Positions 9,194 to 18,182 of a stretch of DNA of 64,000 nt are shown here, piece after piece (positions within the stretch are counted from its first letter, which is position 1; every line of letters starts with the position of its first letter). Both the position numbers and the translations under genes were made by a program. Source of the stretch: an uncultured Oxalobacteraceae bacterium (GTDB lineage Bacteria > Pseudomonadota > Gammaproteobacteria > Burkholderiales > Burkholderiaceae_D); the NCBI GenBank assembly GCA_903862415.1, contig CAIOYD010000037.1, positions 17,704-81,703 of the forward strand, read 5' to 3'. The notes beneath the pieces are model-generated. The model was given only the letters and a program-made list of their open reading frames with translations. It was not told where the DNA came from and ran no database searches.

Positions 9194-10165
9194 TTAAATG
9201 GTTTTCATCTTAAAATCTGACAACACCTTACGTATGGTCGAAGCCAGCTCTTCGGCCACAAACTTGGCCACATAGGCATCAGCACCGACATTTTTGACAT
9301 GTTCTTCATTGGTGGAACCAGTCAGGGAAGAATGTATCACCACCGGCAAATTCTGGAACCGGGTGTCATGCTTGATTTTTCTGGTGAGTGTAAAGCCATC
9401 CATTTCCGGCATTTCCAGATCGGTGAGCACCAGCGCCACCTTGTCGTGGATATTTTTACCCTGGGCTTCAACTTCGTTGGATAAGGCTTGCAGACGCTCC
9501 CAGCATTCTTTACCGGTTTTGGTCATAATGAACGGTGCACCCATGGCGGTCAGACCGCGTTCGATCAGAGTACGGGCCATATGAGAATCATCAGCCGCCA
9601 AAATCAGTGTTCCAGGTGGTAACAACAACGATGGGCCCACAGTTTTGGCATCAATTTCAGGTTCTTCTGGCTGAATCGCGCGCAGAATTTGCTCAACATC
9701 GAGTACCTGAGCCAAGCGGGTGTTGGCAATATCACCATCGAGACGGGCAATACTGGTCACCATGCCAGCTACTGAGCTCGATTCTGCCGACAATACCTGC
9801 CCCCAGTCCAGACGAACAATTTCTTCCACCGATTCGACCGCAAAACCCTGAGTGGAACGTGCATATTCCGTCACCAACAGGATATTGAGCCCGGAACTGG
9901 GCACGCAGCCAACTACAGCTGGCAAATCAATTACCGGAATAATCTGTCCGCGCAGGTTAACCACACCAAGCATATTATCGACCGCACCAGCGACCTCGGT
10001 AATACTGGGCATAGCAACAATTTCACGCACTTTAAAAACGTTAATGCCAAACAATTCAGAATGGGAGGTATGTTTTGCCTCACCTAGACGGAATAGCAAC
10101 AATTCAAACTTGTTTGATGCTGTTAAATTAGTACGTTCATCAATTTCTTGTTGAATTGAACTCAT
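9194..10165 (-). CDS. cheV: Chemotaxis coupling protein CheV (CheW domain plus receiver)
   Basis: A 323-residue protein with an N-terminal CheW-like domain (about 15-165, with FGINVFKVREIVAMPSIT and VNLRGQIIPVIDLPAVVG) and a C-terminal receiver domain (about 190-315, with the acceptor aspartate in VLTDLEMPEMDGFTLTRKI and the conserved lysine in AYVAKF). CheV couples chemoreceptors to the CheA kinase and can tune adaptation through phosphorylation. Length and domain order are normal. No other che gene is nearby, although a chemoreceptor is encoded at 57777-59294. It is probably transcribed alone. Confidence 0.93.
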   Translation of the reverse strand: MSSIQQEIDERTNLTASNKFELLLFRLGEAKHTSHSELFGINVFKVREIVAMPSITEVAGAVDNMLGVVNLRGQIIPVIDLPAVVGCVPSSGLNILLVTEYARSTQGFAVESVEEIVRLDWGQVLSAESSSVAGMVTSIARLDGDIANTRLAQVLDVEQILRAIQPEEPEIDAKTVGPSLLLPPGTLILAADDSHMARTLIERGLTAMGAPFIMTKTGKECWERLQALSNEVEAQGKNIHDKVALVLTDLEMPEMDGFTLTRKIKHDTRFQNLPVVIHSSLTGSTNEEHVKNVGADAYVAKFVAEELASTIRKVLSDFKMKTI

Positions 10166-10254
10166 GTTACCTCCAAGCAGTCGTCGAATTTACCCAGTTA
10201 TGAATAGATTATAGTGACGATTTCTAAACAGGCTAGGCATTTCCATCGGAAAAC

Positions 10255-11625
10255 TTATTTAATTACACGATAACAAGGTACATATAATTTTCCGGGCAGT
10301 TTCATACGCTGCTGTTGCACAAAGGAACTTAACAATGCATCCATGGCGGTCATCAATTCAGCATCGCCCGTCAATTCAAAATGACCATGCTCTTCAATGG
10401 CTGCGATACCGGAAGCTTTGACATTTCCGGCCACAATACCTGAAAAGGCACGGCGCAAATTAGCCGCCAACAAATAACTATCTTGATTTTTATGCAACTG
10501 CAACTGCCGCATGGCTGCGTGGGTAGGAAAAAACGGTTGCTGAAACTCTGGGGCAATTTTCAATGACCAGTTGAAATAGTAGGCGTCCGAAATGGCCTTG
10601 CGGAAGGCGCGGACATCCGCCACCCCTTCAAGTACTTGACGGGCAACCAGTTCGGGATCGTCAATAATTATTTGATAACGTTTTTGCGCCGCTTCGCCGA
10701 GTGTGGCACCGATAAATTGATCGATTTGCTGAAAATATTCTCTGGCGCTGGCGGGGCCGGTAAAGATCAGTGGAAATGGCAGATTGACATTATCCGGATG
10801 CAGCAGCACACCTAGCAGGTACAAAATTTCTTCGGCGGTGCCGGCGCCACCGGGAAACACCACAATCGCATGCCCGAGCCGGACAAAGGCTTCGAGCCGC
10901 TTTTCTATGTCTGGCAGAATCACGAGTTCATTGACTATCGGATTGGGCGCCTCGGCGGCAATAATGCCCGGCTCAGTGATACCCAGATAGCGGCCATTAA
11001 AGATACGTTGCTTGGCATGACCGATGGTCGCGCCCTTCATGGGCCCTTTCATGGCACCCGGACCACAACCAGTACCAATATTAAGACCACGCAAGCCTAA
11101 TTGATAGCCTACATGTTTGGTGTAATCGTATTCACTGCCTGAGATTGAATGACCGCCCCAGCAGACCACCAGATTGGGATTGACCAGCGTGTGCAATTGA
11201 TTGGCATTGCGCAAAATATGGAACACGGCATCAGTAATACCCTGAGAAGAACTCAAATCAAATTGGGGATTGGTTGCAATTTCGCTGTTTAAAAAAATGA
11301 TGTCGCGCAAGACTGCAAATACATGTTCCTGAATGCCTTTGATCATCACACCATCGACAAAAGCACTGGCCGGGGCATTTTTCAAATCCAGTTTAATCCC
11401 ACGCTCGCGTTGCACAATAGCAATGTTAAAAGTGGGATAACGGGACAGCAATTCCTTGCTATCGTCGAGTGCATTCCCGGTATTCAATACCGCCAGTACA
11501 CAATGTCGGAACAAGGTATATAAGCCGCTTTGGCTGCTATCGAGTAATTGATTCACTTCGGTTTTGGAGAGAACGTCGAGGCGCCCTTCGGGAGAAATTT
11601 GTGCATCCAGTACCGGATAGGTCAT
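10255..11625 (-). CDS. ppnN: Nucleotide 5'-monophosphate nucleosidase PpnN (YgdH)
   Basis: A 456-residue cytoplasmic enzyme, close to the E. coli length. PpnN splits nucleoside monophosphates into base and ribose 5-phosphate and in E. coli is stimulated by (p)ppGpp. The central LOG-family domain carries the glycine loop FPGGAGTAEEILYLLG and the CGPGAMKGPMKGATIGHA segment. The N-terminal part (ISPEGRLDVLSKTEVNQLL) and C-terminal part are the PpnN-specific extensions that separate it from short LOG/YvdD lysine-decarboxylase-like proteins. The start at 11625 is preceded by AGAGGA. That ribosome-binding site can pair with a complementary arm 67 bases upstream. Confidence 0.93.
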   Translation of the reverse strand: MTYPVLDAQISPEGRLDVLSKTEVNQLLDSSQSGLYTLFRHCVLAVLNTGNALDDSKELLSRYPTFNIAIVQRERGIKLDLKNAPASAFVDGVMIKGIQEHVFAVLRDIIFLNSEIATNPQFDLSSSQGITDAVFHILRNANQLHTLVNPNLVVCWGGHSISGSEYDYTKHVGYQLGLRGLNIGTGCGPGAMKGPMKGATIGHAKQRIFNGRYLGITEPGIIAAEAPNPIVNELVILPDIEKRLEAFVRLGHAIVVFPGGAGTAEEILYLLGVLLHPDNVNLPFPLIFTGPASAREYFQQIDQFIGATLGEAAQKRYQIIIDDPELVARQVLEGVADVRAFRKAISDAYYFNWSLKIAPEFQQPFFPTHAAMRQLQLHKNQDSYLLAANLRRAFSGIVAGNVKASGIAAIEEHGHFELTGDAELMTAMDALLSSFVQQQRMKLPGKLYVPCYRVIK

Positions 11626-11629
11626 GCTG

Positions 11630-11716
11630 TCCTCTGAAAAATTAATGAAAGTATCACTATAGCCGCAACGTTATTGCATTGTATCCGTATTACTACTATA
11701 GATGAATTTCAGAGGA
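11630..11716 (-). promoter_or_regulatory. Leader of ppnN with inverted repeat covering the ribosome-binding site
   Basis: On the minus strand TCCTCTGAAA (11716-11707) is perfectly complementary to TTTCAGAGGA (11639-11630), and the second arm contains the AGAGGA ribosome-binding site of ppnN. The 67-base spacer contains TACAAT, a plausible -10 element. If transcription starts just after it, only the second arm is transcribed; a read-through transcript from the upstream oxidase operon would carry both arms. The regulatory meaning is inferred. Confidence 0.4.
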
Positions 11717-12445
11717 TCAACACCACCAACCGGCATTATGATGTTCGTTAGGCAGGATCAGGCCCAGCAAACCCAGAGCGATCAAGATTACAGCGGCACT
11801 CACCGCAATCCATGCCGGAGGCCGGCGCTGACCAAAGCGCTGCGCCAGACCTTGGGTAAATAACAGATAAGGTAAGGCACCCAGACCAAAACAAAACATC
11901 AGGATAGCCCCCGACCAGGCAGCGCCACTGACCATGGCCAGCGGCAACACGCCATACACCAGACCACAGGGAAGACATCCCCACAACAAGCCCCGCCAGA
12001 GATAGCGGCGCGGCAATCTGATGGAACTCAACATGACACTAAAAGGCGTCAACAGGTGCTGTTGAAATAACTGACCAAGTTTGCCGAACATGGAAAAACC
12101 CGGTGTCCAGCCCAGACATTTCAGCCCCAGATAAATCAGGCTCAGATTCCCTACATAAAACAGTATTGACTGTACCGGCAAATGTGGCTTGAACAGTAAG
12201 CCAGCGGCACCGAGCGATCCCACCAAGCCGCCGGCAATGGCATATGACAGCAATCGCCCGAAATGCAGCAGGGCAATCTGAAGCCACTTGGGAGAAGGTG
12301 ATTGCAGCTGGATGGGAATGATTTTATGCTGACTGGGGAGCGGACTGGCCAACACCGTCGCAATGCCTCCGCACATGCCAATACAGTGGCTGCCACCGGC
12401 AACGCCAGCCAGCAGAGCGGTCAACAGTAACGATTGATTTAACAC
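11717..12445 (-). CDS. Sulfite exporter TauE/SafE-family membrane protein of a cbb3 oxidase locus
   Basis: A 242-residue polytopic membrane protein with about six hydrophobic segments. The N-terminal segment GVAGGSHCIGMCGGIATVLASPL carries two cysteines in a HCIGMC pattern that recurs in the TauE/UreH-like proteins found beside cbb3 oxidase genes. A later segment has RGLLWGCLPCGLVYGVLPLAM, another conserved Cys pair. These cysteines suggest thiol or metal handling, perhaps copper for oxidase assembly, but function is not established. Translation starts at a GTG one base after the preceding stop, so coupling is likely. It is the last gene of the oxidase operon. Confidence 0.82.
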   Translation of the reverse strand: MLNQSLLLTALLAGVAGGSHCIGMCGGIATVLASPLPSQHKIIPIQLQSPSPKWLQIALLHFGRLLSYAIAGGLVGSLGAAGLLFKPHLPVQSILFYVGNLSLIYLGLKCLGWTPGFSMFGKLGQLFQQHLLTPFSVMLSSIRLPRRYLWRGLLWGCLPCGLVYGVLPLAMVSGAAWSGAILMFCFGLGALPYLLFTQGLAQRFGQRRPPAWIAVSAAVILIALGLLGLILPNEHHNAGWWC

Positions 12446-12446
12446 A

Positions 12447-12698
12447 TCAGCGCGGATTGACTAACAGTACGGCTGCAATGCCACTTGAAATACAACCCAA
12501 AAACCAGAAAATGATAAAGCCGATGGTATACGTTGCCTGAGGGCTGAGATTGTTACGCTGATCAAAAACCAGCATATCAGTAGGGTCGAGCAGGCTGAAA
12601 ATCACACCGCAACTGACGCAGGCCATAAGAAATGCCGACCACAGGATGGTCATGATCAGACGGATCGGTTTTATTGTTTGTGGCGCAGTAACTTCCAA
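12447..12698 (-). CDS. Small membrane protein of the cbb3 operon, unknown function
   Basis: An 83-residue protein with two predicted membrane helices (about 15-37 and 57-80) joined by a polar loop (LDPTDMLVFDQRNNLSPQA). I do not recognise a named family. It lies 50 bases after fixH and one base before the TauE-like gene, in a position where other bacteria carry CcoS or other assembly factors. It lacks the usual CcoS features, so it is not called ccoS. A role in oxidase assembly is inferred from position only. Confidence 0.7.
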   Translation of the reverse strand: MEVTAPQTIKPIRLIMTILWSAFLMACVSCGVIFSLLDPTDMLVFDQRNNLSPQATYTIGFIIFWFLGCISSGIAAVLLVNPR

Positions 12699-12748
12699 AG
12701 CATAACCCCTTAAATTAGTAGCGGTAGGACATCATAACCAAAAACGCA

Positions 12749-13261
12749 TCAGTTAACCGCCTTTATTTGCAAATCGGTTTGCAAAGGTTGATGCCAGTCA
12801 CCGGTCAGGCGCCAGCCGCTGCTTTCAAGCTTGATATGCATGATCTGGGAATTGATGCCAGTCAGACTGCCGCGATATGCCCCCGGAGCGATTTGCTGCA
12901 ACGGTAAACGGTGCGTTGATTCCGCCACCGAGTCGGCACTCGACGTTGCCACACTTAAGAGCACAGATGCCGGTAACTCTCCCTGCCCCTGAAGTTTCAA
13001 ATCAACTTGCCCACCAGCCTGCAAATGAAGTTGCGCATTGAGTTTGAGGGTTCTGGCTTCGGCGTCCCGCATTAAATCCTTGTTGATCATCAAACCCTGT
13101 TTATAATAATCTTCGCTGACTACTTTATCGGCACCGCTAAAGGCCAGATAGCCAGTAAACAGGCTGGCGCAAACCACGCTCAAGGGGCCACCGACGACCA
13201 GCAACAACCAAGGTTCTTTTTTCCAGCTGTCCGATTTTTGCAGTGCGGGCAATGTTGTCAT
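12749..13261 (-). CDS. FixH/CcoH-family cbb3 oxidase assembly protein
   Basis: A 170-residue protein with one N-terminal membrane helix (LLLVVGGPLSVVCASLFTGY) and a periplasmic domain. The family landmark is the segment just after the helix, VVSEDYYKQGLMINKDLMRDAEAR, which is characteristic of FixH. FixH/CcoH is needed for stable assembly of cbb3 oxidase and is usually encoded after CcoG, as here (17-base gap). The periplasmic half (about 60-170) is beta-rich with GxYRGSL-type strands. Length is normal. Confidence 0.88.
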   Translation of the reverse strand: MTTLPALQKSDSWKKEPWLLLVVGGPLSVVCASLFTGYLAFSGADKVVSEDYYKQGLMINKDLMRDAEARTLKLNAQLHLQAGGQVDLKLQGQGELPASVLLSVATSSADSVAESTHRLPLQQIAPGAYRGSLTGINSQIMHIKLESSGWRLTGDWHQPLQTDLQIKAVN

Positions 13262-13278
13262 TTAACGTTATCCTTGAA

Positions 13279-14715
13279 TTAGCGCGGCACTAAAAAGACC
13301 GCTTTTTCCGATACCATCACAGCCGGGTTTTGTTCATCCCGAACTATGAAACGAATTTTGTTTGAACCGACTTCTGCACTGCCACCGGGAATCTGCACTC
13401 TGACCGGAACTGCACGGTCACTGGCGCCCTGCACTTCGATGGTTTGAGCGGTTAAAATTTTCGCGCCGGGTATGCCGGTGACTTCAATGGAATACTTGTT
13501 GGTCTGTTCCATGGCGTTCATGATCTGCAGTTTATAGACATTATCGATGTCGCCCATTTCTGTAATGCGCGGCATACTGCGGTCGCGGATGATATTGACT
13601 TTCAGCGGCACCCGATTAGCCAGCGTAATGATGGCCGCCGTGATAATCAACAGCAAAATGGTACTGTAAATAAGGGTGCGTGCCCGGAACAAGCGTCGCC
13701 ACATTTGTTCTTTGGTCAGTCCATTTTCAAGGGCGTGTTCGGTACTGTAGCCGATCAGGCCGGGTTCATAACCCATTTTCAACATGATTTCGTCGCAGCC
13801 ATCGATACAGGCAGTGCATCCGGTGCATTCATACTGCAGACCATGACGAATATCGATACCGGTCGGACAAACCTGCACACAAATGCCGCAATCAATACAG
13901 GCACCGAGTCCCTGATTTTTATAATCGGCATGCTTGCTTCTCGACCCGCGTGGCTCGCCACGAACGGCATCATAGGTGACTGTGAGGGTATCTTTGTCAA
14001 ACATGGCGCTTTGAAAGCGGGCATACGGGCACATGTATTTACAGACCTGTTCGCGCATCCAACCGGCATTGCCATACGTTGCAAAGGCATAAAAGAAGAC
14101 CCAGAAAGTTTCCCATGGTCCCAGAGTCCAGGCCAGCACTTCGGTTGCCAGGTGATGTATCGGGGTGAAGTAACCAACAAAGGTAAAGCCAGTCCACAGT
14201 GCTATGCCGATCCAGATACCATGCTTGGCAAGTTTCAGACCGATCTTATGTGCTGACAGCGGCACCTTGTCCAGACGCATGCGCGCGGTACGATCACCTT
14301 CTACCTTGCGCTCGACCCACATAAAAATTTCAGTGTAGACCGTTTGCGGACAGGCATAACCGCAGAACAGTCGTCCTGCGACGGTGGTAAACAGAAACAG
14401 GGATAAGGCGGAGATGACCAGCAGCACCGTAAGGTAAATAAAGTCCTGCGGCCAGATGACCAATCCAAAAATATAAAATTTTCGGGCAGTCAGATCAAAC
14501 AGCACAGCCTGACGGCCGTTCCAGTTTAACCACGCTGTTCCGTAAAAGATCAGCTGGGTAAACCAGACCAGTAACCAACGCCATTTGGAAAACCATCCGT
14601 GGACGATGCGCGGGTAGATTTTTTCACGCACTTCAAATAAAGCCTGCTCCCCCATTTGCTGCTTGGCGGCGGCAAATTCATCCTTGGTATAGTGCTTGAC
14701 TGGCGTTGGTTCCAT
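13279..14715 (-). CDS. ccoG: Cytochrome c oxidase accessory protein CcoG (FixG/RdxA)
   Basis: A 478-residue inner-membrane iron-sulfur protein reported to reduce copper during cbb3 oxidase maturation. N-terminal membrane segments include the FCGYACPQTVYTEIFMWVER motif. A double 4Fe-4S ferredoxin region sits at about 255-305 (CIDCGICVQVCP, then CTGCTACIDGC). After a further helix there is a C-terminal immunoglobulin-like periplasmic domain ending KAVFLVPR. All expected cysteines are present. It follows ccoP by 18 bases. Confidence 0.95.
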   Translation of the reverse strand: MEPTPVKHYTKDEFAAAKQQMGEQALFEVREKIYPRIVHGWFSKWRWLLVWFTQLIFYGTAWLNWNGRQAVLFDLTARKFYIFGLVIWPQDFIYLTVLLVISALSLFLFTTVAGRLFCGYACPQTVYTEIFMWVERKVEGDRTARMRLDKVPLSAHKIGLKLAKHGIWIGIALWTGFTFVGYFTPIHHLATEVLAWTLGPWETFWVFFYAFATYGNAGWMREQVCKYMCPYARFQSAMFDKDTLTVTYDAVRGEPRGSRSKHADYKNQGLGACIDCGICVQVCPTGIDIRHGLQYECTGCTACIDGCDEIMLKMGYEPGLIGYSTEHALENGLTKEQMWRRLFRARTLIYSTILLLIITAAIITLANRVPLKVNIIRDRSMPRITEMGDIDNVYKLQIMNAMEQTNKYSIEVTGIPGAKILTAQTIEVQGASDRAVPVRVQIPGGSAEVGSNKIRFIVRDEQNPAVMVSEKAVFLVPR

Positions 14716-14733
14716 TACTGCCTTTATTACGAA

Positions 14734-15681
14734 TTACTTGGGTTTACTTTCTGCTTCCAGACCGCTGACGTTCGACAAACTCCACACGTAGGCGGTGAGT
14801 AAGTGAATTTTCGCATCCGTGAGCAAATCTTTGTGCGCCGGCATGTGGTTCGAATGACCAAGCTTGATACCGTCAACGATGGTATTGAGATCACCGCGAT
14901 ACAGCCAGGTTTTATCGGTCAGGTTGGGTGAACCCAAAGCCTGATTACCTTTGCCGTCCGGACCATGACAGGCAGCACAGATGCCAAACTTAGGCTGACC
15001 CAGTGCGGCCTTGACGGCATCATGTGGCGAACCGGACAGGCTCAGTACATAGTTGGCCACATTAGTGATATCTTCTTCCGAACCGACTACGGCACCCATG
15101 GGCGGCATAAAACCATTGCGTCCTTCTCGGATAGTCGTTTCTATGGTCGCAGGATCGCCGCCATAGAGCCAGTCACGATCGGTCAGATTTGGAAAGCCCT
15201 TGCTGCCCTGAGCATCCGAACCGTGGCATTGGGCGCAGGTATTGAGAAACAGACGCTGACCAATGGCACGTGCTTCGGGCTGTTTTGCAACGTCTTCAAT
15301 TGGCATGGCCAGATATTTATTAAAGATCGGACCATACTGCGCTTCGCCATCCTTGACTTCTTTTTCATAGGCACCGACTTCACTCCAGCCGAGCGTACCT
15401 TGGAAGCTGCCCAGACCGGGATAAAGAACCAGATAGCCAAGTGCGAAAACCACGGTAATGTAAAACAGCCACATCCACCAGCGCGGCAACGGGTTATTGT
15501 TTTCTTCCAGATCACCATCCCAGATATGCCCGGTGGTGCCTACCGGCAGCGGTTTACCATTGGCATCCAAAGGAACAGTAATTTTGGATTGCGACCATAA
15601 TAAAACGCCACAACCTAAAATACTGATGATGACCAGAATACTGATCCAGATGCCCCACCATTCGTTAAAAAAATCAGCCAT
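14734..15681 (-). CDS. ccoP: cbb3-type cytochrome c oxidase subunit III (CcoP), dihaem
   Basis: A 315-residue subunit with an N-terminal membrane helix, the CcoP N-terminal domain (THTGHIWDGD-like text TTGHIWDGDLEENNNPLPRWW) and two cytochrome c domains. The haem sites are CAQCH and CAACH, each followed by a distal methionine in GFMPPMG and HMPAH segments. It passes electrons from soluble cytochrome c to CcoO and CcoN. Length matches beta/gamma-proteobacterial CcoP. It starts 2 bases after ccoQ, so translation is probably coupled. Confidence 0.96.
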   Translation of the reverse strand: MADFFNEWWGIWISILVIISILGCGVLLWSQSKITVPLDANGKPLPVGTTGHIWDGDLEENNNPLPRWWMWLFYITVVFALGYLVLYPGLGSFQGTLGWSEVGAYEKEVKDGEAQYGPIFNKYLAMPIEDVAKQPEARAIGQRLFLNTCAQCHGSDAQGSKGFPNLTDRDWLYGGDPATIETTIREGRNGFMPPMGAVVGSEEDITNVANYVLSLSGSPHDAVKAALGQPKFGICAACHGPDGKGNQALGSPNLTDKTWLYRGDLNTIVDGIKLGHSNHMPAHKDLLTDAKIHLLTAYVWSLSNVSGLEAESKPK

Positions 15682-15683
15682 GA

Positions 15684-15833
15684 TCAGTCGTTTCCATTTT
15701 CGTTATCAATTAGTGAGCGACCCAGGGTTTCAAACCGGTCTTTATTTCTGCGACTAAAGGCCCAGTATAAAATTCCCAGAAAAACCACCAGGCTCACCAC
15801 AGTAAAAATGCTGCTTAATAGCGTGAAATCCAT
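15684..15833 (-). CDS. ccoQ: cbb3 oxidase small subunit CcoQ
   Basis: A 49-residue protein. It begins MDFTLLSSIFTVVSLVVFLG, has one membrane helix, and continues with the CcoQ hallmark YWAFSRRNKDRFE and an acidic tail. CcoQ stabilises the interaction of CcoP with the CcoNO core. It lies between ccoO and ccoP as expected and has a GGGAG ribosome-binding site. Confidence 0.92.
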   Translation of the reverse strand: MDFTLLSSIFTVVSLVVFLGILYWAFSRRNKDRFETLGRSLIDNENGND

Positions 15834-15845
15834 GTGAGCTCCCTC

Positions 15846-16469
15846 TCAGTTCTTGTTCTTGATGGCTGTACCCAACACCTGCAGGTAAGCAATCAGCGCA
15901 TCGAGTTCAGTTTTATCTTTTAACTGTTCCGGTGCAGCCGTAATATCGGCATCGCTATAAGGTACACCCAGCAATTTCATCGCACGTAACTTGGCGCTGA
16001 TGTCAGCCGGATCAAGCTGATTTTTAGCCAGCCAGGCATAGGCAGGCATATTCGACTCAGGCACCACGTCACGTGGATTGTTGAGATGAATACGATGCCA
16101 TTCATCGCTGTAACGACCACCAACACGAGCCAGATCCGGGCCGGTGCGCTTACTGCCCCACTGGAACGGATGGTCATAGACGGATTCGCCAGCGACCGAA
16201 TAATGGCCGTAACGTTCAGTTTCAGCGCGGAACGGGCGGATCATCTGCGAATGGCAGCCGTAGCAACCTTCTTTGAGATAAATATCGCGACCGGTCAGTT
16301 GCAGTGGCGTATAGGGCTTTAGACCGATCACTGCTTCCGTGGTGGACTTTTGAAAAAACAACGGCACAATTTCTACCAAACCACCAACACTGACTACCAA
16401 TAAAACCATTACCAGCAAAAGACCAACATTTCGCTCGATAAGATCATGACTAAATTTACTGATGCTCAT
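15846..16469 (-). CDS. ccoO: cbb3-type cytochrome c oxidase subunit II (CcoO), monohaem
   Basis: A 207-residue subunit anchored by one N-terminal helix ([18 protein letters not shown]). The haem-binding motif is [13 protein letters not shown], with the family segment [25 protein letters not shown] following, and a distal methionine in SNMPAYAWL. It links CcoP to the catalytic subunit. It lies 20 bases after ccoN. Confidence 0.96.
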   Translation of the reverse strand: MSISKFSHDLIERNVGLLLVMVLLVVSVGGLVEIVPLFFQKSTTEAVIGLKPYTPLQLTGRDIYLKEGCYGCHSQMIRPFRAETERYGHYSVAGESVYDHPFQWGSKRTGPDLARVGGRYSDEWHRIHLNNPRDVVPESNMPAYAWLAKNQLDPADISAKLRAMKLLGVPYSDADITAAPEQLKDKTELDALIAYLQVLGTAIKNKN

Positions 16470-16489
16470 TCAATTTCTCCCGTATGGTC

Positions 16490-17923
16490 TTATGCGTGTG
16501 CCAAAGTTGGCGCTGGTATGGCAGGATTGACAGCTTCTGCACCAATCACCGTTTTAGCCACGTTATAACCCATCACCAACATACCTGTGATGTACAAGGC
16601 GCCGCCGCACAACCGGATCACGTAGTATGGATAAGTGGCTTTAACACCTTCAATAAAGGTATAGGTCAGTGTGCCGTCGTCGTTGAAACTGCGCCACATA
16701 ATGCCCTGCATGACGCCGGCAATCCACATGGCCGAGATATACATCACTACGCCGATGGTGGCAGTCCAGAAATGGACTTCGATCAGTTTGGTGCTGTACA
16801 TCTGCACTTTACCGAACAGACGCGGAATCATGTAGTACAGGCTGCCGATGGTGATAAAGCCTACCCAGCCGAGCGCACCGGAGTGAACGTGACCGATACC
16901 CCAGTCAGTGTAGTGCGAGAGAGCATTGACGGTTTTGATCGCCATCATCGGACCTTCAAAGGTCGACATACCGTAAAACGACAGTGACACAATCAGGAAA
17001 CGCAGGATAGGATCGGAGCGCAGTTTGCTCCAGGCGCCGGACAGGGTCATGACGCCGTTAATCATACCGCCCCAGGAAGGTGCAAGCAGAATCAGCGAGA
17101 ACACCATACCGAGTGACTGTACCCAGTCTGGCAAGGCGGTATATTGCAGATGATGCGGACCCGCCCACATGTAAGTGAAAATCAGCGCCCAGAAGTGGAC
17201 GATAGACAGGCGATAGGAATAGATAGGACGACCAGTCTGTTTGGGAACGAAGTAATACATCATGCCCAGGAAACCGGCAGTGAGGAAAAAGCCTACCGCA
17301 TTGTGTCCGTACCACCACTGCACCATGGCATCCTGCACACCGGCATAGACCGAATAGGATTTGAGGTAAGAAACCGGAATGGAGGCGCCGTTGACCACGT
17401 GCAGCAGGGCTACGGCCAGAATGAAGGCACCGTAAAACCAGTTGGCAACATAAATGTGCTCAACTTTGCGCTTAGCCAAGGTACCAAAAAACACAATCGC
17501 GTAGGCAATCCAGACCACGGCGATCATAATGGTGATAGGCCATTCGAGTTCGGCGTATTCTTTACCGCGGGTGTAACCCAGTGGCAGAGTCAGCACGGCA
17601 CACAGAATAATGAACTGCCAGCCCCAGAAAGTGAAACCGGCAAGGCGCCCGGCAAATAAGCGCACATGACAGGTGCGTTGCACCACATAATACGAAGTTG
17701 CCATTAATGCACAACCGCCGAAGGCAAAGATAACTGCATTGGTGTGTAAAGGACGGATCCTTCCGTACGTCAGCCAGGGTATGCCCAGATTGAGTTCAGG
17801 CCAGGCCAGCTGCGCTGCAAGCAGCACCCCGACCAGCATCCCGATAACGCCCCAGACAACAGACATAATGGCAAATTGCCGTACCACACGGTAGTTATAA
17901 GTAGTTTCTATATTTTCGCTCAT
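16490..17923 (-). CDS. ccoN: cbb3-type cytochrome c oxidase subunit I (CcoN)
   Basis: The 477-residue catalytic haem-copper subunit with about 12 membrane helices. Recognisable metal-ligand segments include [20 protein letters not shown] (low-spin haem region), [27 protein letters not shown] (Cu-B/active site), [15 protein letters not shown] (the adjacent histidine pair) and [20 protein letters not shown] (haem histidines). cbb3 oxidases have high oxygen affinity and serve micro-oxic respiration. It heads the operon, and an FNR/ANR-type box lies 58 bases upstream of its start. Confidence 0.97.
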   Translation of the reverse strand: MSENIETTYNYRVVRQFAIMSVVWGVIGMLVGVLLAAQLAWPELNLGIPWLTYGRIRPLHTNAVIFAFGGCALMATSYYVVQRTCHVRLFAGRLAGFTFWGWQFIILCAVLTLPLGYTRGKEYAELEWPITIMIAVVWIAYAIVFFGTLAKRKVEHIYVANWFYGAFILAVALLHVVNGASIPVSYLKSYSVYAGVQDAMVQWWYGHNAVGFFLTAGFLGMMYYFVPKQTGRPIYSYRLSIVHFWALIFTYMWAGPHHLQYTALPDWVQSLGMVFSLILLAPSWGGMINGVMTLSGAWSKLRSDPILRFLIVSLSFYGMSTFEGPMMAIKTVNALSHYTDWGIGHVHSGALGWVGFITIGSLYYMIPRLFGKVQMYSTKLIEVHFWTATIGVVMYISAMWIAGVMQGIMWRSFNDDGTLTYTFIEGVKATYPYYVIRLCGGALYITGMLVMGYNVAKTVIGAEAVNPAIPAPTLAHA

Positions 17924-17940
17924 GATCTCGCACAGGTGGA

Positions 17941-17954
17941 TTAACTCACGTCAG
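17941..17954 (-). promoter_or_regulatory. Second, degenerate FNR-like site near the predicted ccoN start
   Basis: TTAACTCACGTCAG has the same layout as the perfect box and begins exactly 40 bases from it, with two mismatches to it in the half-sites. It would overlap the predicted transcription start, where binding could repress. It could also be chance. Confidence 0.35.
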
Positions 17955-17994
17955 GATAGTCTCAACATGCTTTTGGGAAATTGACTTACGTCAA
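17953..17994 (-). promoter_or_regulatory. FNR/ANR-type oxygen-responsive promoter of ccoN
   Basis: TTGACTTACGTCAA at 17981-17994 is a perfect inverted repeat (TTGAC-N4-GTCAA) matching the FNR/ANR consensus closely. A class II site centred at -41.5 would place the transcription start near 17946. TATCCT on the minus strand at 17953-17958 is then in the -10 position. This fits activation of a high-affinity oxidase at low oxygen. Confidence 0.75.
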
Positions 17995-18182
17995 GAACAA
18001 TAGAAACAGTAGTCAAATAACTCAGGTTTTTCAAGAAATCCCCCCATTATTGACAGCAAAGGGGAAATTTCTTTATTGATAAGCTTGGATGTTTACAACT
18101 TTTTTATACAGGCAGCAACAACTTATACGACAACTTGACAGTGCCCGGCGTATCTTTACGGCACTAATTCAAAGGAGTTGAC

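Noticed and set aside
12447..12698. Naming the 83-residue protein CcoS
   Set aside because: It has two helices and lacks the usual CcoS layout of one N-terminal helix with a short charged tail.
18061..18170. Sigma-70 promoter for the kdp operon
   Set aside because: TTGACA occurs at 18135-18140 but no acceptable -10 lies at 16-18 bases, and other pairs had poor spacing.
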